From contig CAZUPD010000034.1 of the NCBI GenBank assembly GCA_964621785.1, forward strand, positions 1 to 64,000: a stretch of 64,000 nt of DNA, read 5' to 3'. The stretch's first letter is position 1; every line of letters starts with the position of its first letter. Both the position numbers and the translations under genes were made by a program. Of this stretch, positions 17,585-26,503 are shown one piece after another. Below the pieces are notes generated by a model, which had not been told where the DNA came from, did no database searches, and saw nothing but the letters and a program-made list of their open reading frames with translations. Source of the DNA: JACKDW01 sp964621785 (GTDB lineage Bacteria; Myxococcota_A; Polyangia; Nannocystales; Nannocystaceae).

Positions 17585-18163
17585 GTGCCCCGCGGCCTCC
17601 TCGCTGGCTGTTTGACCGCCGCCGTCATCGCCCTACCTGCCGAAGCTCAGGCCGGGGATCGTGCGCGAACCTCCGATACCCGCTACCACCTGACGTTCAA
17701 GCTCCCGTCGCTGCGGATCGGTATGGGGCCGTCGTTTACCGCAAGCCCGATGCGCTCGGCAGGCTTTGGTTTTCAACTCCACGCCGGCGGACAGTTCGCG
17801 TTTCAAGATGTCCGCAGGTATCCGGCGTTATTTTTGGCTCCCGAGTTCGGGTACATGTTCGACGGCGCCAATCCGCGGCACCACAGTGCGGCCTTCGGTC
17901 TCGGGCTCGGCGTCGGCAATCCGCGGGTCCGGTTTATGTTGCGACCCCGATTCTTGCTCGGTCGACTCGACCGCCACACAGCCGTCGGCCTCAACACTGG
18001 TGCAGCGGTCGAGTTGTTCATGGGAGGCCTCGGTTTCGAGGTCGCCCACCAAGTCAGCAACGCCGACCACGTCGTGCGCCAGGGCGTGCAGGTGATGGTG
18101 ACCTTCGACTTCGTCCCGTGGGCGCTGTTTGGGGTCAAACGCTGGTGGCAATCAGAAGGTTAG
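17585..18163 (+). CDS. Outer-membrane beta-barrel-like protein, secreted
   Basis: 192 residues beginning with GTG (17585). The first 23 residues form a signal peptide with an AEAQA-type cleavage site. The rest alternates hydrophobic and polar residues and is Gly- and aromatic-rich (FGFQLHAGGQFAF, AAFGLGLGVGNPRVRFMLRPRFLLG), as in eight-stranded barrels. It ends 22 bases before the next gene on the same strand, so it may be co-transcribed. I know no specific family. Confidence 0.65.
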   Translation: MPRGLLAGCLTAAVIALPAEAQAGDRARTSDTRYHLTFKLPSLRIGMGPSFTASPMRSAGFGFQLHAGGQFAFQDVRRYPALFLAPEFGYMFDGANPRHHSAAFGLGLGVGNPRVRFMLRPRFLLGRLDRHTAVGLNTGAAVELFMGGLGFEVAHQVSNADHVVRQGVQVMVTFDFVPWALFGVKRWWQSEG

Positions 18164-18185
18164 CGAGAGAGACACGCTGCGAACC

Positions 18186-20006
18186 ATGAAACGCTGGAAA
18201 AAGATCACCCTGTGGATCACCGGCATCGTGTTTGCCGGAGCCGCGACGTTTTGCGTGCCGACGATTTGGGGCAAGCCGTGGTCGGTCAACCATTTCTACG
18301 CCCGGGTGTTTCTCGGCTTCATGCTCGAGCGACCGATGTTGTTGTCGCAGATGCGCCTGCTCGAGCCGATGGGGCTCGACTTCCACAACGACGACCTCGA
18401 CGACTTCTCGATCGAGGCCACCCGGCGACAAAACGCGAAGATCCGCGACGACCTCGAAACCCTGCGGTCATACGACCGCGAAAGCCTCGACGACTCCCTC
18501 TCCTACGACGTGCTCGAGTGGTTTTTGGCCGACCAGGCCGACCAGACCAAATTCGCGTTTCACAACTACCCCGTAAACCAACTGTCGGGCTTTCAGAGCA
18601 GCTTGCCCGACTTCATGATCAACACCCACCGGATCGACGACCTCGACGGGGCCGAGGATTATCTCGAGCGGATCGCCGGGTTTGAGCAAGCGTTTGCAGA
18701 TACAAATGATGGTCTGTTGTTTCGCGAGCAGCTCGGGGTGATCCCACCGAAATTTGTCATGACCCACGTGCTGGAGGAGATGCGTGCATTCATCGCCCCG
18801 CCGGTGCGCGAGCATGTGCTCTACACCCACTTTGCCGCCAAACTTGGTGCGCTCGAGGGGGTCGACGAAGCGACCCGGACCGAGCTCCAAGACAAACTCG
18901 CCGACCTGCTCGATCAGACAGTCTACCCGGCATACCAGCGCCTGATCGACCACTACGCGGCCCTCGAACCAACTGCGAGTACCGACGACGGCGTGTGGAA
19001 GTTGCCCGACGGCGCGGCCCTGTACGCGGCCAAGTTGCGTAGTTTTACCACCACCGACATGGGGGCCGACGAGATCCACGAACTCGGGCTTTCCGAGGTC
19101 GCCCGGATCCAGGGCGAGATGAAGTCGATCCTGCAAAACCAGGGCTATGACACCACCGACTTTGCTGCGACCATGCAAAAGCTCAACCGCGAACCGCGGT
19201 TTTTATACCCGGACAGCGACGCGGGCCGTTCCCAGATTCTCGCCGACTACCAGACAATCCTCGACGAGATCGATGCCGGGATGGATCCGTTTTTCTCGCT
19301 CCGGCCCAAGGCGGGTGTCAAGGTCGAACGTGTCCCCGAGTTCAAGCAGGAGACCGCGCCCGGAGCCTATTACAACCCGGCGCCGATGGATGGCTCCAAG
19401 CCCGGAATCTTCTACGCCAATCTGCGCAGCGTCGAGGAAATCCCCAGGTTTGGCATGCGTACCCTCGCCTATCACGAAGGTATCCCAGGACACCACTTTC
19501 AAATCGCGATCGCCCAGGAACTCGAGGGGGTACCGTTTTTTCGCAAGGTCATCCCATTTACCGCCTACGTCGAGGGCTGGGCGCTATACGCCGAACAGGT
19601 GGCCGCCGAGCAGGGGTTTCAAGATGACCCGTTTGACCGCCTGGGCTACCTGACGGCCGAACTGTTCCGTGCCAACCGCTTGGTCGTTGATACCGGGATC
19701 CACCACAAGCGCTGGACTCGGCAGCAGGCGATCGACTATATGCTTGCAAATACAGGTATGCCTGAGACCGATGTGGTTGCCGAGATCGAACGCTACATCG
19801 TGATGCCGGGTCAGGCCTGTGCATATAAAATTGGTCAACTCAAAATTCTCGAGCTGCGCACACGGGCCCAGGAAAAACTCAAAGACGCCTTTGACATCAA
19901 GGCATTTCACACCACCATTTTGCAACACGGCGCGCTCCCACTCACCCTGCTAGAGCGCGTGGTCGACAACTGGATCGCAAGCCAACAACAGGCACCGACG
20001 TCGTAA
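18186..20006 (+). CDS. DUF885-family metallopeptidase, membrane-anchored
   Basis: A 606-residue protein. One N-terminal membrane helix (about 6-24) without a clear cleavage site suggests an anchored periplasmic enzyme. The C-terminal half carries the DUF885 signature HEGIPGHHFQ (about residues 438-447), a zinc-binding HExxxH-like block, and downstream EGWALYAEQ with the likely third ligand. Members act as carboxypeptidase- or dipeptidase-like enzymes; the substrate here is unknown. The start at 18186 (MKRWKK) is chosen because it gives a normal positive-inside membrane anchor. The next gene begins at the very next base after the stop, so they form an operon. Decamers lie at 18695 and 19745. 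Confidence 0.87.
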   Translation: MKRWKKITLWITGIVFAGAATFCVPTIWGKPWSVNHFYARVFLGFMLERPMLLSQMRLLEPMGLDFHNDDLDDFSIEATRRQNAKIRDDLETLRSYDRESLDDSLSYDVLEWFLADQADQTKFAFHNYPVNQLSGFQSSLPDFMINTHRIDDLDGAEDYLERIAGFEQAFADTNDGLLFREQLGVIPPKFVMTHVLEEMRAFIAPPVREHVLYTHFAAKLGALEGVDEATRTELQDKLADLLDQTVYPAYQRLIDHYAALEPTASTDDGVWKLPDGAALYAAKLRSFTTTDMGADEIHELGLSEVARIQGEMKSILQNQGYDTTDFAATMQKLNREPRFLYPDSDAGRSQILADYQTILDEIDAGMDPFFSLRPKAGVKVERVPEFKQETAPGAYYNPAPMDGSKPGIFYANLRSVEEIPRFGMRTLAYHEGIPGHHFQIAIAQELEGVPFFRKVIPFTAYVEGWALYAEQVAAEQGFQDDPFDRLGYLTAELFRANRLVVDTGIHHKRWTRQQAIDYMLANTGMPETDVVAEIERYIVMPGQACAYKIGQLKILELRTRAQEKLKDAFDIKAFHTTILQHGALPLTLLERVVDNWIASQQQAPTS

Positions 20007-20939
20007 ATGCTGCACCAATCGTCCCACCCCTTCGCCCGCGACTCCCGTTTCTCCGCCCCCATGCAAACCCCTGCAAACCTGCTGCAGACCTACGCCAGCG
20101 ATGGCACCCCGCTGGCCTATTGTGTCACCGGTGAGGGTTCGACGCTGGTACTTGCCAACGGATTTTCGACCTCGAACTTCTTTTGGAACTACCTCTATCC
20201 GCGTTGGATTCGCAACCACCGGGTGGTGACGTTCGATTACAAAGGTCATGGCCGCTCCGGCCGTGCCCGCACTGCCGCGGGTGCGTCAATTTCAGCGGCT
20301 GCCGACGACCTGTTGCGGGTGATGGATGCCGCCGAGGTCGAGCAGGCGACCCTGATCGGGTTTTCCATGGGCTGCCAGGTAATCTTTGAGGCCTACCGCC
20401 AGCAGGCAAATCGTGTATGCGCATTGATTCCCCTGCTCGGCCCCGCCGGTCGGGTGTTTGACAGCGCCCTGCGGCCCCTCGGTGTCGGCAAGGCGATCCA
20501 CCGGCTCATGCGCGACCTCCCGACCGATGTCCTGCATCCGTTGATGCGGGTGAGTGCCCAGGCAGCCCGCCTCCCGGGTGCACTTCGCCTCGCCCGAGCA
20601 TTGCGCGTCATCGGGCCTAAGACACGACCCAGCGATGTCGCCCACTACATCCGACACTTCGCGACCGTCGATCCGCGAACCGTCGCTGAGATGGCTGTCT
20701 CGGCCCAGGAACACAGCACCGACGACCTCCTCCCGTCGATCACCTGTCCGTGTCTGATCGTCAACGGCGACCGAGATCCGTTCGCACCGGTCGAACTCAC
20801 CGGCGAGCTGATGCACCAAACCATCCCCAACAGCGAGCATGTCGTGCTGTCGGGTGGTACCCATACAAGTCTCTTCGACCATCCGACCCGGATCGCCAAC
20901 GAGGTCGAGCAATTCTTGCAACGCCACGGACTCGTGTGA
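20007..20939 (+). CDS. Alpha/beta hydrolase
   Basis: 310 residues from 20007, or 292 if the ATG at 20061 (MQTPANLLQTYA) is used. The fold is clear: oxyanion region ANGFSTSNFFW, strand VVTFDYKGHGRSG, nucleophile elbow GFSMGC (Ser), acid NGDRDPF and histidine GGTHTSLFDHP, giving a complete Ser-Asp-His triad. It is likely a cytoplasmic esterase, lipase or peptidase. It is adjacent to the DUF885 peptidase with no gap and is convergent with the FKBP gene. Confidence 0.88.
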   Translation: MLHQSSHPFARDSRFSAPMQTPANLLQTYASDGTPLAYCVTGEGSTLVLANGFSTSNFFWNYLYPRWIRNHRVVTFDYKGHGRSGRARTAAGASISAAADDLLRVMDAAEVEQATLIGFSMGCQVIFEAYRQQANRVCALIPLLGPAGRVFDSALRPLGVGKAIHRLMRDLPTDVLHPLMRVSAQAARLPGALRLARALRVIGPKTRPSDVAHYIRHFATVDPRTVAEMAVSAQEHSTDDLLPSITCPCLIVNGDRDPFAPVELTGELMHQTIPNSEHVVLSGGTHTSLFDHPTRIANEVEQFLQRHGLV

Positions 20940-21023
20940 ACATTTACGTGCGTACACCCCGTACTGGGGCCATCGACACAAATAGTGCATCTACAAATAT
21001 GTGAACGAACCGCCCTCGCGCTG

Positions 21024-21524
21024 CTACGAGGGTGGCGGGACCGGTGGCCGTAGAATCGCACGCCCGGCCGCCTGCTCCTGCTCCGTCGGCGGCCGCGCCT
21101 TGAGAACCTTGATATCCATCTTGAGTTTCTTCCCGGCCAAGGGGTGCAACATCCGCACGATCACTTCGTCGTCTCCGACTTCTTGTACAGCCAAGGTAAT
21201 GCTCTGACCGCCCGGCAGGTCGGCTTGAAAGCTCATCCCTTCCTTGATCTCGACACTGCTGGGAAACTCCTTGCGGCCGATCGTTTTGGTTGGGGCGTCT
21301 TCGACCTTGCCAAAGGCCTCCTCGGGGGGGAACTCAAAACTCGCATTGGCCCCGACTTCAAGGCCGAGGAGCTTGGCATCCAACCCCGGGATCATGGCCC
21401 GAGTCCCCTGCATAAACGTAATTGGACCCGAAAGATCGGAGCTCTCAATGATTTCCCCCTCCTCGGTACAGAGGTCGTAGGAGAGTGTCACAATCGTCTG
21501 CGGCCCGATCTGCATGGGGCCCAT
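21024..21524 (-). CDS. FKBP-type peptidyl-prolyl isomerase, SlyD-like
   Basis: 166 residues (or 163 from the second Met). It accelerates cis-trans isomerisation of prolyl bonds and acts as a folding helper. FKBP core: VTLSYDLCTEEGEII, GPITFMQGTRAMIPGLDAKLLGLEVGA and PPEEAFGK. An insert-in-flap region (about 80-130) ends with HPLAGKKLKMDIKVL, as in SlyD-type proteins. The His/Cys-rich metal-binding tail of E. coli SlyD is absent; instead the tail is Pro-rich. No signal peptide, so it is cytoplasmic. Confidence 0.92.
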   Translation of the reverse strand: MGPMQIGPQTIVTLSYDLCTEEGEIIESSDLSGPITFMQGTRAMIPGLDAKLLGLEVGANASFEFPPEEAFGKVEDAPTKTIGRKEFPSSVEIKEGMSFQADLPGGQSITLAVQEVGDDEVIVRMLHPLAGKKLKMDIKVLKARPPTEQEQAAGRAILRPPVPPPS

Positions 21525-21722
21525 CGTACCGCCGCCCCGAACCCGTGACCACCCACGATCACCGGCCGATATTGTGCATGACCCGTGTCTGCGCAGGTTG
21601 GTGAAGGGCGACGTCGCACACTCGGTGCGTGTACATTTATTTCCACCCCACGCGTTCCAAACGGTTTGACGCGACGCGATGCTCGGATCTGCGGGACTGG
21701 GTCGAGCACCTGCGCGCGGTTG

Positions 21723-22322
21723 TTAAAGCGCGACGTCGACGTTGAACACTCCGTAGTCCGAGGTTGCCGTTCCGACCACGCGGATCGTCCCCGGCGCGCG
21801 GACGATCGTTCCATCGCCGCTGTCCTGCGTCATACCGGTGATCGCAAGGTCGAGCATGACGTCGCCGACGAGGTCTCCATCCATCACAAACCTACCTGTG
21901 AGCGAGCCGGTGAGATCGGCGTCGGGCAATTTCTTGAGGCTGAGGTCGAGGATCGCAGGGCCGCCGTTGTAGATGATCTCATATTCGGTGCGTACCGGCC
22001 CGTCGTCGTAATTCACCAACGTCACCTCGAGATCCATCTCCTTGTTGTTCGACGCGCCCTGGTCGACCTTGCCGCCCACGATCATCTCACCGGCGACATC
22101 CCCCGGCTCGGACTGCTCGGGGATGTTGGCGCTGGTGGCCGCGTTGTAGCCGTCAAACCCGAGTTTGATTGCGCGGTCGATCGCGCGGTCGAGTCCGAGG
22201 TAGGCAAGCTCGGCTGCGAGTTCGTCGTCGACAACCCCGCTCGGGCCACCACACCCGGCGACACCGACGCTGGCAAAGGCGAGAGGGAGGACGAGCAGGG
22301 AACCGAGGATGTAGCGGCGCAT
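21723..22322 (-). CDS. Lipoprotein of unknown function
   Basis: 199 residues from ATG 22322 (an in-frame ATG at 22334 is also possible). The lipobox VAGC lies at about residues 21-24. The mature part begins with a helical segment (AAELAYLGLDRAIDRAIKLGFDGYNAAT) and continues as a beta-rich domain with alternating strands (GGKVDQ, MDLEVTLVNYDDGP, GSLTGRFVMDGDLVGDVMLDLAITG). The family is not recognised. It has its own transcription unit, divergent from the propeller lipoprotein. Confidence 0.75.
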   Translation of the reverse strand: MRRYILGSLLVLPLAFASVGVAGCGGPSGVVDDELAAELAYLGLDRAIDRAIKLGFDGYNAATSANIPEQSEPGDVAGEMIVGGKVDQGASNNKEMDLEVTLVNYDDGPVRTEYEIIYNGGPAILDLSLKKLPDADLTGSLTGRFVMDGDLVGDVMLDLAITGMTQDSGDGTIVRAPGTIRVVGTATSDYGVFNVDVAL

Positions 22323-22512
22323 AGGTTTGTGCATCTTCCTATAAGAGTGACCCGTTGGGAATCTTTCTACTTCGTCGCCCACGAACTGGAATGATGAGGC
22401 AGCAACAGTCCGCGGTATTGACCGTTCGGGCAGGTATCGCCCATGTTTCTCTGCTTGTGAACCCGTATCCGCAGCGCGACACTAACGCAGGAACCTGTCT
22501 CGAAAGCCTGCT

Positions 22513-24123
22513 ATGTCGCCACACACGTTGACCCGAGTACCTGTCTACCTCTGCTTCGCGATCCTCGCGCTCGCCTGTGCGGACGGGGGTGAAAACAGTG
22601 ATTCCGAGACGGGTGGTGTGACCGGGACACCGACGATGACGGCGACCGATAGCGGTGCGACGACCGACAGTGCATCGGACTCGGAGACAGGTACTTCGGA
22701 CACGGGTGGGAGCGAGAGCAACAGTGACAGCGGCAACTCGGAGACCACAGAAGGTCCAACCGGCGATCCACCGACAACCAGCGATCCAACCGATGCGACC
22801 ACCTCGGGCGATCCCCTGTGCGGGAACGGGGTTGTCGATCCGGGAGAACTCTGCGACGACGGTGAGCAAAACGGTGCGTACGGGGCCTGTGCGGACGATT
22901 GTGGCGGTCCTGGACCCCACTGCGGCGACGGCATCTTGCAGCCGGTCGAGGGCGAAATTTGTGATGACGGCGACGACGTCGATAACAATGCATGTTCAAA
23001 TACTTGCCAACAAGTCCCCTGCGACCAGCAAGGGGGGAACGGCGGCGAGGTCCTGAGTTACATTTGGATCGCCAACGATACCCAGGGGACGGTGTCGAAG
23101 ATCAACACGATGACCGCGATCGAGGAGGCGCGCTATGCCGTCGAAGGCGGCCGGCCGTCGCGGACATCGGTCAACCTCAACGGTGACGTGGCCGTTTCGA
23201 GTCGGGGCCCAGGGGCGGTGACCAAGGTCGCTGCCCAGCTAGAGGACTGTGTCGACCTCAACCAAAACGGCGAGATCGAAACGTCACAGGGCCCGAACGA
23301 CATCCTGCCCCTCGGGGACGATGAGTGTGTGTTGTGGCGGCGGCCGATCGAGTCACCGGACTACAACAACGGGCCGCGGGCCACCGCTTGGGTGGCGGAG
23401 AAGCAAAACCCAATGACCTGCGAATACCCCGAAGCTCGCCTGTGGATCGCTTGGCGAGATGCCGACCAACAGGCCCACTTCGAGCTCATGGACGGGGTCA
23501 CCGGCGATTCCATCGCGCAGGTCACCCACCCCTACCCAAACGATGGTAGTGCAACGAAAAATCCCTACGGGGGTGCGGTCGACAGCGACGGGAACTTTTA
23601 CGTAACCGGACTGCACGCACAAGCCGTGCTCAAGGTCGACATCGATACCCTCGAAGTGACCGACCTCGGCCTCCCTCCGGGCTCCACACGCCGCTACGGG
23701 ATGACCCTCGATGCAGGTGGAAACCTGTGGGCCGCCGGCTACGACGGGGATATCCACCGCTGGAACACGGCCGACAACACGTGGGACGTGTTCGGCAGTG
23801 GGATCAGCGGAAACTACCGCGGCATCGCAGTCGACAGCGATACCCAAATCTGGGCGGTCAAATCCAATGTCTGCCACCTGACCCAGTTCGATGGCAACAC
23901 CGATACATACGTCAAGACGGATATCAACCTCCCCGACTGTGTCACACCGTGGGGGGTGGCCGTCGACTTCGAAGGGAATATTTGGGTGGTCGACCGCGGC
24001 AACAAGGCCTACAAGATCGACCGCAACACGTACGAAATCCTTGCGGTCGTCGGCGGTTTGGTCGATCCATATAGCTATTCGGACATGACGGGCAGCGTGC
24101 TCAAACTTCAGGGGATCGGCTAA
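22513..24123 (+). CDS. Beta-propeller lipoprotein with DUF4215-type Cys repeats
   Basis: A 536-residue surface lipoprotein. Lipobox LALAC at about 18-22, then a Thr/Ser/Asp/Gly linker to about 100. Two DUF4215-like units follow (CGNGVVDPGELCDDG, then CGDGILQPVEGEICDDG). Residues about 185-536 form a propeller resembling NHL or virginiamycin-B-lyase folds, with repeating blades such as NPYGGAVDSDGNFYVTG, YGMTLDAGGNLWAAGY, RGIAVDSDTQIWAV and WGVAVDFEGNIWVVD. It is probably a binding or enzymatic propeller displayed at the cell surface; the lyase residues cannot be confirmed. Confidence 0.87.
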   Translation: MSPHTLTRVPVYLCFAILALACADGGENSDSETGGVTGTPTMTATDSGATTDSASDSETGTSDTGGSESNSDSGNSETTEGPTGDPPTTSDPTDATTSGDPLCGNGVVDPGELCDDGEQNGAYGACADDCGGPGPHCGDGILQPVEGEICDDGDDVDNNACSNTCQQVPCDQQGGNGGEVLSYIWIANDTQGTVSKINTMTAIEEARYAVEGGRPSRTSVNLNGDVAVSSRGPGAVTKVAAQLEDCVDLNQNGEIETSQGPNDILPLGDDECVLWRRPIESPDYNNGPRATAWVAEKQNPMTCEYPEARLWIAWRDADQQAHFELMDGVTGDSIAQVTHPYPNDGSATKNPYGGAVDSDGNFYVTGLHAQAVLKVDIDTLEVTDLGLPPGSTRRYGMTLDAGGNLWAAGYDGDIHRWNTADNTWDVFGSGISGNYRGIAVDSDTQIWAVKSNVCHLTQFDGNTDTYVKTDINLPDCVTPWGVAVDFEGNIWVVDRGNKAYKIDRNTYEILAVVGGLVDPYSYSDMTGSVLKLQGIG

Positions 24124-24401
24124 GATTCGCGTCGCCCAGCAATTGCGCGGGATACGTCGACCGAAAAATATGCATTTGCAACACAGCGGCAGTGCAGTGG
24201 ACGCGCGGACAACGAGCTGAAACAATCCGCAGTTCCGTTTCTCGTCTGTCACGTCGCCCAATGGTTGCGTCACAGCTTCGCCACGTCACCGGGCGACGGG
24301 TCCTAGACGCGTCGTTTGGCTATACACGCGGTAGTGCTTGAAAGATCGTTTGTGCCCGTGTACGCTCCTAAGCGAATTTGCCCTGATCTGAACAAGTGCC
24401 C

Positions 24402-25928
24402 ATGAAACGATCGACGCGTGACCTCCGTGGTTTTTCTCGACACGCCGCCCCGCTGGCCCTTTCCGACGTGGCCTCGCTTCGTCAACAGGTCGGCACCACC
24501 AGCGAGGCGTGGACGCGCGGACGCGAGAAACGCTACGGGCTGCTCGGATTGCTTTTGTGTAGTTCGATGGCCTGTAACCCGGGCACCAACGAGACCGATG
24601 ATACGACGTCGACCACCGACGCCACCTCGAGCGAAGAGACGACTAGCGAGTCGGAGACCTCGACAAACAGCGGGCAAACGTCCGATCCCGAGACAGAATC
24701 CGAGTCGGACACCACTGATACCGAAACGACGAGCCCGACATCCGATCCCACCGAGAGCGAGACATCCGATTCCGAATCCGAATCCGAATCCGAGTCCGAA
24801 AGTGACTCCGACTCCGAAAGCGACTCCGATACCGAACCCGAAAACTGTGGGGACGGTGTGATCGATGAAGACGAAGCTTGCGACGGCGATGCCCTCCCAG
24901 CCGCGACTTGCAGCGAATACGATGAAGCGACCTACAAAGGTGGGGACCTTTCGTGCAACTCAGATTGCACACTCAATACAGAGGCATGCATTCAGTGCCT
25001 CGCGCCAGAACACCTCCCCTGCGACCACCTCGGCTTCGATGTGTTCAACGCCCTCGAACTCAACTGCGAAGGCGAGGACTGGGACGAAGGCAATGCCACC
25101 CACCTGATCAGCGAAGCAATTGTCTCCCCCGACAATGCGGCGTACCGCGTCGTCCGCCAATACGGCACGCACATGGTCGACGATACCCCGACGTTTGGGC
25201 CACAGGCCGGTGAGAAGTTCCTGTTGCTCACAACCAGCGAGTACCCGATGTTAACCCCCGACGGTTATCTCGAACTCCCCCCGGGCTACGCCTCAAACGG
25301 CCCGTCCGACAACGATAACCCCAACTATCAATTTACGAATTTTCCTGCGGACATCATGGCTGTCGACGGCGGGGATCCTGCCCTGCAAAACTGCGATGGG
25401 GTCAATGACTGCAGCAATTCCCTCGAGGACCAGTGGACCGACAATAGCCACGCACACGACTTCGCCTATCTGCAGTTCACCACGGTCGTGCCCGAGGGGA
25501 CCGAAGGGTTTTCCCTCGACTTTGCCTTCTTTTCGGTCGAGCAGTCCTTCATCGGTTCGCCACAGTTCAACGATATCGGTCTGATCTGGGTCGCGAGCGA
25601 TAGTTACACCGGAAACGTGATGTTCCTGCACGAAACGGCTGTCCCCCTGCCGCTCAACGTCACCAACCTCGATTCCGCGGGTCTCCTGACACTTGGGCCT
25701 CCCTCGCAGGAACTGGCGATGACGGGGTTTGATACGACCGGCGTCGGTACCGGTTGGTTGCGTATACATAGCCGAGTGACGGCCGGCGAGACCATCAAGG
25801 TCACCGTGGCCCTGTTCGATCGTGACGACGCGCTCTATACATCCACGCTTGCCGTCGACAACTTCCAGTGGGCGTGCGATGGCTGCCTGTTTGACATGCC
25901 CGGCAGCTGCGGGATCAATACCAAGTAA
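24402..25928 (+). CDS. Secreted lipoprotein with a choice-of-anchor-L-like domain
   Basis: 508 residues from ATG 24402 (a GTG six bases earlier is possible). The signal segment is unusually late: KRYGLLGLLLCSSMAC lies at about 44-59, so either the true start is further in or there is a long n-region. A Thr/Glu/Ser/Asp linker follows, with a tandem Ser-Glu stretch (DNA about 24770-24835), then one Cys-rich unit (CGDGVIDEDEAC). The C-terminal domain (about 220-505) includes AHDFAYLQFTTVVP and FSLDFAFFSVEQSFIGSPQFNDIGLIWV, the pattern of choice-of-anchor-L domains. Its 3' end overlaps the opposite gene by 14 bases. Confidence 0.78.
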   Translation: MKRSTRDLRGFSRHAAPLALSDVASLRQQVGTTSEAWTRGREKRYGLLGLLLCSSMACNPGTNETDDTTSTTDATSSEETTSESETSTNSGQTSDPETESESDTTDTETTSPTSDPTESETSDSESESESESESDSDSESDSDTEPENCGDGVIDEDEACDGDALPAATCSEYDEATYKGGDLSCNSDCTLNTEACIQCLAPEHLPCDHLGFDVFNALELNCEGEDWDEGNATHLISEAIVSPDNAAYRVVRQYGTHMVDDTPTFGPQAGEKFLLLTTSEYPMLTPDGYLELPPGYASNGPSDNDNPNYQFTNFPADIMAVDGGDPALQNCDGVNDCSNSLEDQWTDNSHAHDFAYLQFTTVVPEGTEGFSLDFAFFSVEQSFIGSPQFNDIGLIWVASDSYTGNVMFLHETAVPLPLNVTNLDSAGLLTLGPPSQELAMTGFDTTGVGTGWLRIHSRVTAGETIKVTVALFDRDDALYTSTLAVDNFQWACDGCLFDMPGSCGINTK

Positions 25929-26493
25929 ACCGCACACCGATGAGCGGGGTGTGCCGCAACCCATCCTGCAGGACGTAGCGTAGGTCGTAACTCAGGTCGA
26001 TCCCCATTGCTGCAGTTTGGTTGAGCCAAAACTCGTAGCCGAGGCCGACTTTCCCACCGACGCCCGCCACCATCACACCAGCGCTGTTGGGCATGCCAGC
26101 GGCCCCGAGACCACCGCGGATAAACAGCCCTTTGTAGACAAATCCCGTGGCCTCGACGTCTCCGCCAAAGATCACCTTTCGCCGCAGCTGGGAGGTCAAG
26201 TAGCCACCGACGTAGACATTGATCCCGAGGGTAAAGTTTTTGGTCACACCGCCGCCGAAACTGAGGTCGACCTTCATCGGTGCATAGACAAGCTTTACAT
26301 CCGAGAAGTAACTCGCGCCGGCCGAAATCCCGGGGCTGACGAAAAAGCCCCGACGGTCGCGGGGACCTTCGATTTCGATTCCCTGGCTGCCGACAATACT
26401 CGCCTGGGCAGAGTTTGGGGCGAACGCAACCAGGCCGGCGAGTGCAGCCGCTGCAGTGAGGCCGATACGTGCGGTCAACTTGTGCGTGTTCAT
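25915..26493 (-). CDS. Outer-membrane beta-barrel protein
   Basis: 192 residues with a signal peptide (about 1-33, cleavage after AQA). The mature part shows alternating strand patterns typical of a small barrel (FFVSPGISAGASYFSD, VDLSFGGGVTKNFTLGINVYVGG) and ends in aromatic residues (VRFTWY), a sorting signal for the BAM machinery. A GGGAGAA ribosome site supports the start at 26493. It is the last gene of a three-gene run with the COG3014-like and LpoB-like lipoproteins, 10 bases behind the former. Confidence 0.78.
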   Translation of the reverse strand: MNTHKLTARIGLTAAAALAGLVAFAPNSAQASIVGSQGIEIEGPRDRRGFFVSPGISAGASYFSDVKLVYAPMKVDLSFGGGVTKNFTLGINVYVGGYLTSQLRRKVIFGGDVEATGFVYKGLFIRGGLGAAGMPNSAGVMVAGVGGKVGLGYEFWLNQTAAMGIDLSYDLRYVLQDGLRHTPLIGVRFTWY

Positions 26494-26503
26494 GATGTTC
26501 TCC